A stretch of 17,316 bases of DNA, from NCBI GenBank assembly GCA_002762705.1, contig PCVE01000086.1, forward strand, positions 1-17,316, in the 5' to 3' direction. Positions 6,602 to 13,443 of the stretch are shown here, one piece after another (within the stretch, counting starts at the first letter, position 1; every line of letters begins with the position of its first letter). This stretch comes from Candidatus Woesearchaeota archaeon CG11_big_fil_rev_8_21_14_0_20_43_8. Lineage in GTDB: Archaea; Nanobdellota; Nanobdellia; Woesearchaeales; CG08-08-20-14. The notes under the pieces are model-generated. The model saw nothing but the letters and a program-made list of their open reading frames with translations. It had not been told where the DNA came from and ran no database searches. A program made the translations under genes and the position numbers.

Positions 6602-7327
6602 ATGGAGACAATTTATCTGGTTATGCTTATATCTGTGATCGGTCCTGTGATCGGATCATTCATCGGTGTCATGCGAAAGCCATCTGAGAGATTCATGTAT
6701 GCGATGCTCGCTTTCGCCGGTGGGACCATGCTTGCCATATCATTTCTAGAATTGATCCCTGAAAGCATTCATCAATCATCTATATTATATTGTATCCTTG
6801 GTATTTTGATTGGTTCTGGTGTGATGTATGTCCTTGACAAGTTGATTCCGCATATACATCCTGAACTATGCGCGCAGGAACATGGCTGCAATCTGAAGAA
6901 GACTTCTGTGTTCCTTCTGCTTGGCATCGCGCTTCATAATCTGCCAGAAGGCATAGCAATAGGCATAGGTTCGATCACTGACATCAATCTGACATTGACA
7001 ATCGCGCTTGCCATTGCCATCCACAATATTCCCGAAGGGATCTGCACTTCTGCTCCGTATTATTATTGTTCGAAACGGCGGCTAAAATCTTTTCTTCTCT
7101 CTTCGATGACTGCGATACCTTTATTGATTGGGTTTTTGATTGTGCATTTTTTATTTGTTGGAATATCAGCGAACATACTCGGCGTGATAACTGCAGCGAC
7201 TGCTGGGTTGATGGTATATATCTCAGCAGATGAACTGATCCCAAGCTCCTGTCACGTGAAGGATCATTCCGCGATATTCTCCTTGATCGCCGGCGTGATA
7301 ATGGTCGTGCTGCTCGGCGCGATATGA
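6602..7327 (+). CDS. ZIP-family divalent metal transporter
   Basis: A 241-residue ZIP permease (ZupT-like), which imports Zn2+ and related divalent cations into the cytoplasm. About eight membrane helices are visible. The two metal-binding helices carry the family motifs HNLPEG (112-117) and HNIPEG (141-146). The loop between helices 3 and 4 is His/Cys-containing (HIHPELCAQEHGC, 84-96), a likely metal sensor or entry site. The ATG at 6602 is chosen because its TATA box is at leaderless distance; an in-frame TTG at 6593 is less likely. Its divergence from a zinc protease gene may be coincidental. Confidence 0.9.
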   Translation: METIYLVMLISVIGPVIGSFIGVMRKPSERFMYAMLAFAGGTMLAISFLELIPESIHQSSILYCILGILIGSGVMYVLDKLIPHIHPELCAQEHGCNLKKTSVFLLLGIALHNLPEGIAIGIGSITDINLTLTIALAIAIHNIPEGICTSAPYYYCSKRRLKSFLLSSMTAIPLLIGFLIVHFLFVGISANILGVITAATAGLMVYISADELIPSSCHVKDHSAIFSLIAGVIMVVLLGAI

Positions 7328-7346
7328 ATCAATCTGATTTCATCCA

Positions 7347-8315
7347 TCATCTCAGGTATTCATTTTTGAAATTCTCCTGGTTAAGTTCCTTCACCTTTCT
7401 CACACTGCCGAAATGATGTGTCAATACCTTTTTAGCTTCATTGAGACACAGCGCGATCTTGTATGCGCCTTCGTCTTTTCTGTAATCGTGTCCGAAGCGG
7501 ATCTCAAGCCGTCCCCATCTTGATCCGCCATTGAAACAGATATTCCCGTCAGAGAATACGACTGGGTGGTTGTAGTTTTCAGTCAATATCCGTGGTTGAT
7601 GCAATATTGAGATAGAGTCTGCTTCTTCTTTGAGATCTATCCCGATACATACGGGTGGAAATCTGTATCTCTCTGCTAAAATAAAACTGTCGATTGTATG
7701 GCTGCATGTCATCTGTTCTCTGCAACCTGATAATTTGATTTTTTGATTCGATGTAGGGTCATCTTTTTGTATTTTTATCCGATTCAATCTGGCCTCTAAA
7801 AAAGAGTTCATCTTTCTTTCATAAGTCAACAAGAATTGTTCAGTATGCCCCACAGGATTCAATCCATAGCATCTGCCTTCGATGTCCAGGACAGGATATC
7901 GCGCGGGTTTGATCTCGTATGTCTTCTTTTTTGTGATGTATATATTGTTTCTGACGACATCTGAAAGTATTGTCTTTTTTCGATTGATCAAAGACCAAAA
8001 CGAAGGGATGACGTTTGACTTTTTATGTCCATCTATCGCCTGGCCATGCATCTCAGAATACGCATCATTGATCATCGTTGCAAGATTTGATGGTTGATGA
8101 TTGCCTCTCGCGATCAATCTCTTCTCGATCTGTTTTTGGTAAATTGAAAAATTATTGTTCTCGAGATTAAACATAGTATCTGCTTTTTCAAGTAAATAGT
8201 TTTTATGGTTGAAACGAAGGTCACTTCCCCCCATAAAAGGGAGATACAGTTGTTCATGGAAAACGATCACTCCTCCATCTCTCTGTGATAGATCTCTTAA
8301 CAATGATCGCAACAT
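7347..8315 (-). CDS. E2-like ubiquitin-conjugating protein with N-terminal extension
   Basis: A 322-residue protein whose C-terminal ~150 residues read as a UBC/E2 fold. There is an amphipathic first helix (~168-183, FLEARLNRIKI), FPPV (~219-222), then the E2 signature NHPVVFSDGNICFN (249-262) with HP at 250-251 and candidate catalytic Cys260, followed by Trp267 and a C-terminal helix. The first ~165 residues match nothing I recognise. The start at 8315 overlaps the E1 stop as UGAUG and has GGGTG upstream; an in-frame earlier ATG at 8369 would lie inside the E1 gene. It would accept the ubiquitin-like protein from the E1 encoded just upstream and transfer it to a target. It is the last gene of the operon. 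Confidence 0.8.
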   Translation of the reverse strand: MLRSLLRDLSQRDGGVIVFHEQLYLPFMGGSDLRFNHKNYLLEKADTMFNLENNNFSIYQKQIEKRLIARGNHQPSNLATMINDAYSEMHGQAIDGHKKSNVIPSFWSLINRKKTILSDVVRNNIYITKKKTYEIKPARYPVLDIEGRCYGLNPVGHTEQFLLTYERKMNSFLEARLNRIKIQKDDPTSNQKIKLSGCREQMTCSHTIDSFILAERYRFPPVCIGIDLKEEADSISILHQPRILTENYNHPVVFSDGNICFNGGSRWGRLEIRFGHDYRKDEGAYKIALCLNEAKKVLTHHFGSVRKVKELNQENFKNEYLR

Positions 8316-9598
8316 CAAAGACACCCGCAGGATTGTTTTTTCTCTGGTTGTCGTGATCCTGACAAGCAAGCAGATCCATATCTTAATGGTTGAGACTCAC
8401 CAACACCCATGAAAATCTCTGTTGTTCTATTGGCTATCGCTGAACCGATGATCATGTTTGGTGTTATGACGCTTGGCGATGCGGCTTGACACCCGCTTTG
8501 TGTTCTTTCTGCTTCAAATCTCAAAAGCGATTCTAGGTTCCTTTGGCATTTTATGCAAGGAGAATGACCTGGCAGATATGTGTATATATCTCCACTAAGT
8601 GAACTTGTGGCGCCGTCAATGTAAGGGATCCGATTCTTCCTGCATAAGTCGGATGCATCCATTCTTGCTTTGATTTTGTCAACGCATCCAAGAACAATAT
8701 CATAGTCTTTTATGCGTGTCTGTTTTGTTAATCTCCCAACAATCCCATTTGCGTGGATTCCCCTGGAGACTTGTCTGATCCGGTTTGCTAATACCTGTGA
8801 TTTGTATTTTCCGATTGCATCATAAAGCATGATCTGTCTATTGAGGTTTGTTAAATCCACTGTGTCAAAATCAATGATATCGATGTATTTGGCCCCTATT
8901 TGCGCGAGACATAATGCTGTGAAGTTACCTAAAGCTCCCGCCCCAATGATTAACACTCTTTTATTGTCATATTCAATGCTTGAACCGATCGAAGTGAATT
9001 TTGTGAAATATCTTTTTGTGATATTATCGTCTGGTAATTTGATATATTCTTTTCTTATTATGTCACACGTGAAGCCAGCGGCAATAGCAGCTTCGTGTGG
9101 TCGGATGCACTGATTTGAGACATATGATGTTCTTCGTAACAATGATTCTTTATGCACTGAAATCTCAGTATCGCTCTTTGTTGTTCTGATCAAAGGTATC
9201 TTCCGTCTAAAAGAATATTCTTTCATGGCTTTCCCTTCATGTCCTGAGACATCGCAGTCAACGATCAGATCTATCGACATCCGGTCTAATATCTCTCCAC
9301 AAAAAGGGAAATCTAAAGGTATGATCTTTGTCTCTGGGCTGATTTTTTTAAGTTTTCTCGTCATCGAATAGACTTTTGGTTTTCCGATATCATTTTTCTC
9401 AATCAAAAATTCACCATCAGAACACATGCTGATCTTTTTGTTATTTATGAGGATGATATTTCCAATGCCTAGTGCAGCTAGACCTGCTGCTGTGTATTGA
9501 GACAAAATAGATCCCCCTGTCACACAAATCGTGGAATCACGCAGTTTTTTTTGATTCTCTTGGCCCCATAGGAGCACTTGCCTGCTCACTCTTGACAT
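8315..9598 (-). CDS. eukaryote-style E1 ubiquitin-like activating enzyme
   Basis: A 427-residue protein with two fused ThiF/E1 adenylation folds. The N-half starts SRQVLLWGQENQKKL, like SAE1/NAE1, but has GGSILSQ instead of the ATP-binding glycine loop, so it is probably inactive. The C-half is complete: GAGALG (219-224), IDFDTVDLTNLNRQ with Asp245, Asn251 and Arg254, Lys266, and Asp307. CIKC (348-351) and a terminal CGC (424-426) probably bind zinc. Cys370 in QSGC aligns with the catalytic cysteine of UBA2/UBA3. No ubiquitin-fold domain follows. The start at 9598 is favoured by AGGAGG 10 bases upstream; it overlaps the JAMM gene by 62 bases. The enzyme should adenylate the C-terminal Gly of the Ubl and carry it as a thioester. 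Confidence 0.9.
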   Translation of the reverse strand: MSRVSRQVLLWGQENQKKLRDSTICVTGGSILSQYTAAGLAALGIGNIILINNKKISMCSDGEFLIEKNDIGKPKVYSMTRKLKKISPETKIIPLDFPFCGEILDRMSIDLIVDCDVSGHEGKAMKEYSFRRKIPLIRTTKSDTEISVHKESLLRRTSYVSNQCIRPHEAAIAAGFTCDIIRKEYIKLPDDNITKRYFTKFTSIGSSIEYDNKRVLIIGAGALGNFTALCLAQIGAKYIDIIDFDTVDLTNLNRQIMLYDAIGKYKSQVLANRIRQVSRGIHANGIVGRLTKQTRIKDYDIVLGCVDKIKARMDASDLCRKNRIPYIDGATSSLSGDIYTYLPGHSPCIKCQRNLESLLRFEAERTQSGCQAASPSVITPNMIIGSAIANRTTEIFMGVGESQPLRYGSACLSGSRQPEKKQSCGCL

Positions 9599-10622
9599 TT
9601 TTTCTTTTCCTCCTAAGTTGTGCAAATGTTTTCATGATCAGAAAGGGGTGTTTTTTCTTCGCATACTTGCTTTTTTTTAATATTGTTTTTTCGATCTTAT
9701 TCAATTCTCTTATCTCTCTTGGGCCTGGTGCAGAAGTGTATGTCTCTTCTATCTGTCTCATCCTTTCGTGCCATCTGTTCTTTTTCGTCACAATCATCGC
9801 GATTTTTTCGACACGGCCAGAATATGCGATATCTGATTTTTGATATTCCTCGATAAGTGCATGCATTGTATTCCCAAGAGAATAATTTTTTTTATTGTAA
9901 ACAACCATCGCTGTTGTTTTGTTCAATTTGTCATCGACCAATTGTTCAATATTTCTCTCTCTTTTCTTTTTTAGTTTTGCAAGCATAGCCCTTTTTTGTT
10001 CCATGTAATCTTTTTTTGGGTTCTCCTCTCTGAATTGAGACAGAAGTTCTTTGTATGTATCGCTATATCGTTCTCCTTCGATGAGTTCTCTTATTGTCTT
10101 GTCAAGATACACCACTTTGTCTTTGATCTCATCATCGACATCTAGAGAAACATCATCTTCAGAATCAATTATATTCAATTCAACATTTTCTTCAAGAGAA
10201 TATTCTTCTGAATTCCTTCTTCCGATTGCGCAATAGGGGTGGTCATTAAGAGCATTAACAGTCATCAGATACGCCCATTCTCCATTCCCCCGTTTGATTT
10301 CAGAGGTATAATTGACTTTGTCCTGACTTGAAAAAAAAGTTTGAAAGTCGGCATGTGAATGACACCAACCGATATGTTTCAGACCTTTTCTTTTCATCTG
10401 CCACTTAGCTAGTTGGTATGAGTCAATTCCATCTACATATAGACCAATCCGGCAATTTGTATGTGAGACACTTTGCCCATCGACAAGCTGCACATCTTTG
10501 ATTATTTTGTTGTCATCAGAGCAGAACCACATGTAGCATTCCAATGGAATGCCACTAAGTTCAACTAATCGTTTTGCTATGTGGTTTGCTTTGTTGTATG
10601 CACCCCTTGTTATGTGGATCAT
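9537..10622 (-). CDS. JAMM/MPN+ isopeptidase with basic tail
   Basis: A 361-residue protein with an N-terminal JAB1/MPN/Mov34 metalloprotease domain (about 1-150). The full JAMM motif HSH-x7-S-x2-D is present: His88, His90, Ser98, Asp101. Glu28 in IPLEC is the likely catalytic glutamate. The remaining ~210 residues are an acidic linker followed by a Lys/Arg-rich, helical, probably coiled-coil tail that I do not recognise. Expected roles are trimming the two residues after Gly-Gly of the Ubl and removing it from conjugates. The start overlaps the Ubl stop as ATGA, and the gene overlaps the E1 gene by 62 bases, so translation is coupled on both sides. It is cytoplasmic, with no signal peptide. 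Confidence 0.9.
   Translation of the reverse strand: MIHITRGAYNKANHIAKRLVELSGIPLECYMWFCSDDNKIIKDVQLVDGQSVSHTNCRIGLYVDGIDSYQLAKWQMKRKGLKHIGWCHSHADFQTFFSSQDKVNYTSEIKRGNGEWAYLMTVNALNDHPYCAIGRRNSEEYSLEENVELNIIDSEDDVSLDVDDEIKDKVVYLDKTIRELIEGERYSDTYKELLSQFREENPKKDYMEQKRAMLAKLKKKRERNIEQLVDDKLNKTTAMVVYNKKNYSLGNTMHALIEEYQKSDIAYSGRVEKIAMIVTKKNRWHERMRQIEETYTSAPGPREIRELNKIEKTILKKSKYAKKKHPFLIMKTFAQLRRKRKNVKSEQASAPMGPRESKKTA
9609..9614 (-). promoter_or_regulatory. Shine-Dalgarno site deciding the E1 start
   Basis: AGGAGG (minus strand) inside the 3' end of the JAMM gene, ten A-rich bases before the ATG at 9598. It argues for this start over the upstream in-frame start at 9625, and for independent initiation of the E1. 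Confidence 0.65.
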
Positions 10623-11032
10623 CTAGATCCACCGGCGTCGTAGCCGTGTACTAAAAGATCCAGGGATTGATATTCGATTTCATCACCGTCAGATGTGTAA
10701 TCTGATTTTTGTTCGAAGATCTGCGGGTTCGCTCCGACACGGTCTGTCAGGGAAAATTCTTTCTCAAGCGCTTTCCCGTCCTTTCGTGCTTCGATCAGCA
10801 CCAGGTAGTTTGGGTCTGTTCTGCCAGTCATGAACTGGATCTCTTTTGCGAGCTCTTTTTCCAGATCCATCAGAGCACTGTTGCCGTGGCTGTCTTCGTC
10901 TTCTGTGCACATGAAATCCACAAGATCTTTGAATTTTCTGTCTTTGTAGCTCTCAGGCACTAATTTCCTTATCGGGTCGTATGTTTTTCCTAATCCTTTG
11001 GCATTCATTTCAACTAAAAGGTAGTCTTCCAT
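10619..11032 (-). CDS. ubiquitin-like protein precursor ending in GGSR
   Basis: A 137-residue protein, first gene of the conjugation operon. The C-terminal half has the beta-grasp pattern: strand NYLVLIEA (~75-82), KDGKALEKEFSLTDRVG (like the Gx-L-x-x-SL-x-D of ubiquitin), a DGDEIE turn (~115-120), then a final strand SLDLLVHGY and the tail DAGGSR. Gly134-Gly135 are followed by only Ser-Arg, so a protease must remove two residues. The first ~65 residues, with an acidic helix, are longer than in ubiquitin and could form an additional region or an elaborated first half. ATG 11032 is chosen because GGAGGTG lies six bases upstream; the in-frame GTG at 11041 is less likely. Identification rests on pattern plus context. 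Confidence 0.75.
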   Translation of the reverse strand: MEDYLLVEMNAKGLGKTYDPIRKLVPESYKDRKFKDLVDFMCTEDEDSHGNSALMDLEKELAKEIQFMTGRTDPNYLVLIEARKDGKALEKEFSLTDRVGANPQIFEQKSDYTSDGDEIEYQSLDLLVHGYDAGGSR

Positions 11033-11069
11033 GGTATGCACCTCCGTTGTTATAGGGGTAGTAGAGGTG

Positions 11070-11079
11070 CTTAAAATAA
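11070..11079 (-). promoter_or_regulatory. TATA-like box of the ubiquitin-like operon
   Basis: The minus strand reads GTTATTTTAA(G). Transcription would begin near 11050, leaving an ~18-base leader that includes GGAGGTG (11039-11045) ahead of the ATG at 11032. The rest of the gap to the next gene (11080-11260) is AT-rich with no repeat or operator that I can define. Confidence 0.4.
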
Positions 11080-11263
11080 CATGAAGTATGGTTTTACGGG
11101 GGATGTACGGAATTTCTGTAATCTTTATGAGTTGAATCGGCAGATATTCGGGATTTAGTGATTTCGTCGTAATTAATTTGTTTAATCCGTGTGATTTACG
11201 TATCTATTTAGTCTTCATCTTGTGATTCTTGCTTATTGAGCGTTCTTCTATTGGATCTGCAAA

Positions 11264-11274
11264 AACTATATTAA
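11264..11274 (+). promoter_or_regulatory. TATA box of the queuosine-salvage operon
   Basis: AACTATATTAAC is about 28 bases before the ATG at 11298, the leaderless spacing seen elsewhere in the window. Confidence 0.5.
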
Positions 11275-11297
11275 CTGCTTTCTTTTCTGAAATCATC

Positions 11298-12239
11298 ATG
11301 GATATACTTGGATCAGCAAAAACAGTAGCAGAGTCGGCAAGGCACCTCACGATCAGCAACAAGGCAGCCAGATCTCTTGCCGAGCAATTGGCCGATAGAG
11401 AGATCCCGAAGTGGCAGATGGACGTCCATTATAGCGATGAAGCATCTGAAGGATTCACAGCCAATTATCTTCTTCTCCTAGACGCCCTGAATTTCTGCTT
11501 CTGGCCAAGCGAATGGGAAGTCGAATACAAGGAGCATAAGTATGGCGGCTACATGGCGCTCGCCGCATCATTGAAGCGCGCAATAGAAGAAGATGTCAAG
11601 CTATGCGATGCTAATTATCAAAAGAACATGACGTTAAACGATCTAAAAAATGTCTTCAGAGGCGAAGGAGAGCTCGCGCTCATCCAAAGAAGGCTTGATA
11701 TTATCCACCAGAACGCCGAAGTGCTGATGGACAGATTGGATGGGTCATTCGCTGGTTTCATCGCAGACGCAAAAGGGAGCGCTCTTGAGCTCACTAAGAT
11801 GATCGCGGCCACATTTCCTTCATTCAATGACACCCACCGATACAAAGGAAAAGATATCCCTATTATGAAACGCGCGCAGATCCTTGTCGCAGATATCTAT
11901 GGGGCATTCAAAGGAAGAGGTCTTGGCGCTTTCCATGATATCGACAGGCTCACGATCTTCGCGGATTATAAGATTCCGCAGATACTCAGACATTTTAAAG
12001 TATTAGACTATTTCAAGCCGCTTGCTGACAAAGTCGACAATAGAGTCCAGATCGGTTCGGGTTCAGAAGACGAGATCGAGATAAGATGCGCGACAATATG
12101 GGCTTGTGAAATAATAAGGCTCGAACTGGAACGTCTTGGAAGAGACATAAAACCATTCGAACTTGACTGGATGCTCTGGAATATGTCGCAAGATATAAAA
12201 ATGAAACCATATCACCGGACATTGACGCATTTCTATTAA
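11298..12239 (+). CDS. queuosine-phosphate N-glycosylase Qng1 (DUF2419)
   Basis: A 313-residue member of the DUF2419/C9orf64 family, now known as Qng1, which hydrolyses queuosine 5'-phosphate to free queuine. Family blocks can be recognised in order: LLLDALNFCFWP (59-70), KYGGYMALAASLKRAI (81-96), RRLDIIHQNAEVL (121-133), the KRAQILVADIYGAFKGRGLGAF block (191-212 region), FADYKIPQ (~221-228) with its conserved Asp, and an EIEIRCATIWACEIIR block near the C-terminus. The C-terminus ends in the family-type YHRTLTHFY. Start chosen at 11298 because the TATA box is at leaderless distance; an upstream start at 11229 would precede the promoter. The stop is one base from the tgt start, so the two are one operon. 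Confidence 0.9.
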   Translation: MDILGSAKTVAESARHLTISNKAARSLAEQLADREIPKWQMDVHYSDEASEGFTANYLLLLDALNFCFWPSEWEVEYKEHKYGGYMALAASLKRAIEEDVKLCDANYQKNMTLNDLKNVFRGEGELALIQRRLDIIHQNAEVLMDRLDGSFAGFIADAKGSALELTKMIAATFPSFNDTHRYKGKDIPIMKRAQILVADIYGAFKGRGLGAFHDIDRLTIFADYKIPQILRHFKVLDYFKPLADKVDNRVQIGSGSEDEIEIRCATIWACEIIRLELERLGRDIKPFELDWMLWNMSQDIKMKPYHRTLTHFY

Positions 12240-12240
12240 G

Positions 12241-13443
12241 ATGGAATTCAAAGTAATGCATGAGGATGGAGAATCGAGGGCAAGGATCGGAGAGATTCAG
12301 ACCGAGCACGGCAAGATCACCACCCCTGTGTTCATGCCTGTCGGGACAAAAGCCACTGTCAAGGCTATCCTTCCAGAGCAATTGAAAGAGATCGGCGCGC
12401 AGATCATACTTGGGAATACATATCATCTGTATCTACAGCCAGGACCAAAGCTGATCGAAGAATTCGGTGGGCTCCACAAGTTCATGAACTGGGATGGTCC
12501 GATACTGACTGACAGCGGAGGGTTCCAGGTGTTCTCTCTTGGGATAGGGATGGCTGAAGGTCTTGGCAAGATGACTAATTATTTTCCTGGTGAAGACACA
12601 AGGACAGAAGTGCAGAAATATGTCCCGAAGAAAAAGCTCGCGAAGATAGATGATGATGGCGTCACATTCTATTCCCACATCGATCATTCGAGACATCGTT
12701 TCACGCCCGAGAGCTCGATAAAGATACAAGAGCAACTGGGCGCAGATATAATTCTCGCATTCGATGAGTGCACATCGTATTCTGCTGATCATGCATATAC
12801 AAAGAACGCTCTCGCAAGGACCCATTCCTGGGCAAAGCGGTGCATCGCTGCCCATTGCACAAAGCAGGCGCTTTTTGGTATCATCCAGGGCGGGACATTC
12901 AAGGATCTACGAGAAGAGAGCGCAGAGTTCATATCCAAGCTGCCGTTCGATGGTCTTTGCATAGGTGGTTCGCTTGGACGGACAAAGAAAGAAATGCATG
13001 ATCTGCTTGATTGGACTGTGCCTATGCTTCCAAAAGACAAGCCAAGGCATCTTCTTGGTATAGCTGGATTTGACGATCTTCTTGAATGCACAGAACGTGG
13101 CATGGATATGTTTGACTGTGTCTCTCCGACAAGGAACGCAAGAAGCGGGCTTGTCTATATTTCGCCGGAATCAGGCGGATCCAGACAGAACAAATGGCGT
13201 TTTAGGATACAGAACACGCCATTTAGGAATGATCATAAACCAATCGATCCTGCCTGTGACTGCTATGTCTGCAGGAACTATTCGCGTGCATATATACATC
13301 ATCTGTTCCGCGCGAATGAACTTTTGGCATATAATCTGACCAGTTACCACAATCTCTATTTCATGCATAGATTCGTCGATTCGATAAGGGAATCGATAAA
13401 AGATGGCTCTTTTTTGGAATTGAAGAAGTTCTGGTTGTCTTAG
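12241..13443 (+). CDS. tgt: bacterial-type tRNA-guanine(34) transglycosylase
   Basis: A 400-residue Tgt that exchanges guanine-34 of GUN-anticodon tRNAs for queuine or preQ1. Motifs are of the bacterial/eukaryotic type: LTDSGGFQVFSLG with Asp91, FDECTSYSADH with Asp175, MFDCVSPTRNAR with nucleophile Asp292, and the zinc site Cys339, Cys341, Cys344, His370. Archaeal ArcTGT (position 15) instead has extra C-terminal PUA-type domains, absent here. About 30 residues (102-136, after FSLG) are inserted compared with bacterial Tgt. GGSLG replaces the usual GGLxVG, a detail in the base-binding loop. It lies one base after Qng1, which would provide queuine, so salvage rather than synthesis is the likely route. 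It ends overlapping the stop codon of the convergent antiporter gene. Confidence 0.94.
   Translation: MEFKVMHEDGESRARIGEIQTEHGKITTPVFMPVGTKATVKAILPEQLKEIGAQIILGNTYHLYLQPGPKLIEEFGGLHKFMNWDGPILTDSGGFQVFSLGIGMAEGLGKMTNYFPGEDTRTEVQKYVPKKKLAKIDDDGVTFYSHIDHSRHRFTPESSIKIQEQLGADIILAFDECTSYSADHAYTKNALARTHSWAKRCIAAHCTKQALFGIIQGGTFKDLREESAEFISKLPFDGLCIGGSLGRTKKEMHDLLDWTVPMLPKDKPRHLLGIAGFDDLLECTERGMDMFDCVSPTRNARSGLVYISPESGGSRQNKWRFRIQNTPFRNDHKPIDPACDCYVCRNYSRAYIHHLFRANELLAYNLTSYHNLYFMHRFVDSIRESIKDGSFLELKKFWLS

Noticed and set aside
7328..7346. C/D-box small RNA in the ZIP/E2 convergent gap
   Set aside because: GATGATG and CTGA-like words occur, but the order and spacing do not fit a C/D guide, and the words fall partly inside coding sequence.
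7347..11032. Interpreting the E1/JAMM genes as a MoaD/ThiS-type sulfur-carrier or cysteine-synthesis operon
   Set aside because: The E1 is a double-fold type, an E2-like gene is present, and no sulfur-transfer, molybdopterin or thiamine genes adjoin; conjugation fits better.
7347..11032. Type II CBASS (Cap2/Cap3) assignment
   Set aside because: There is no cyclic-oligonucleotide synthase or effector gene next to it, E1 and E2 are separate proteins, and a Ubl gene is present.
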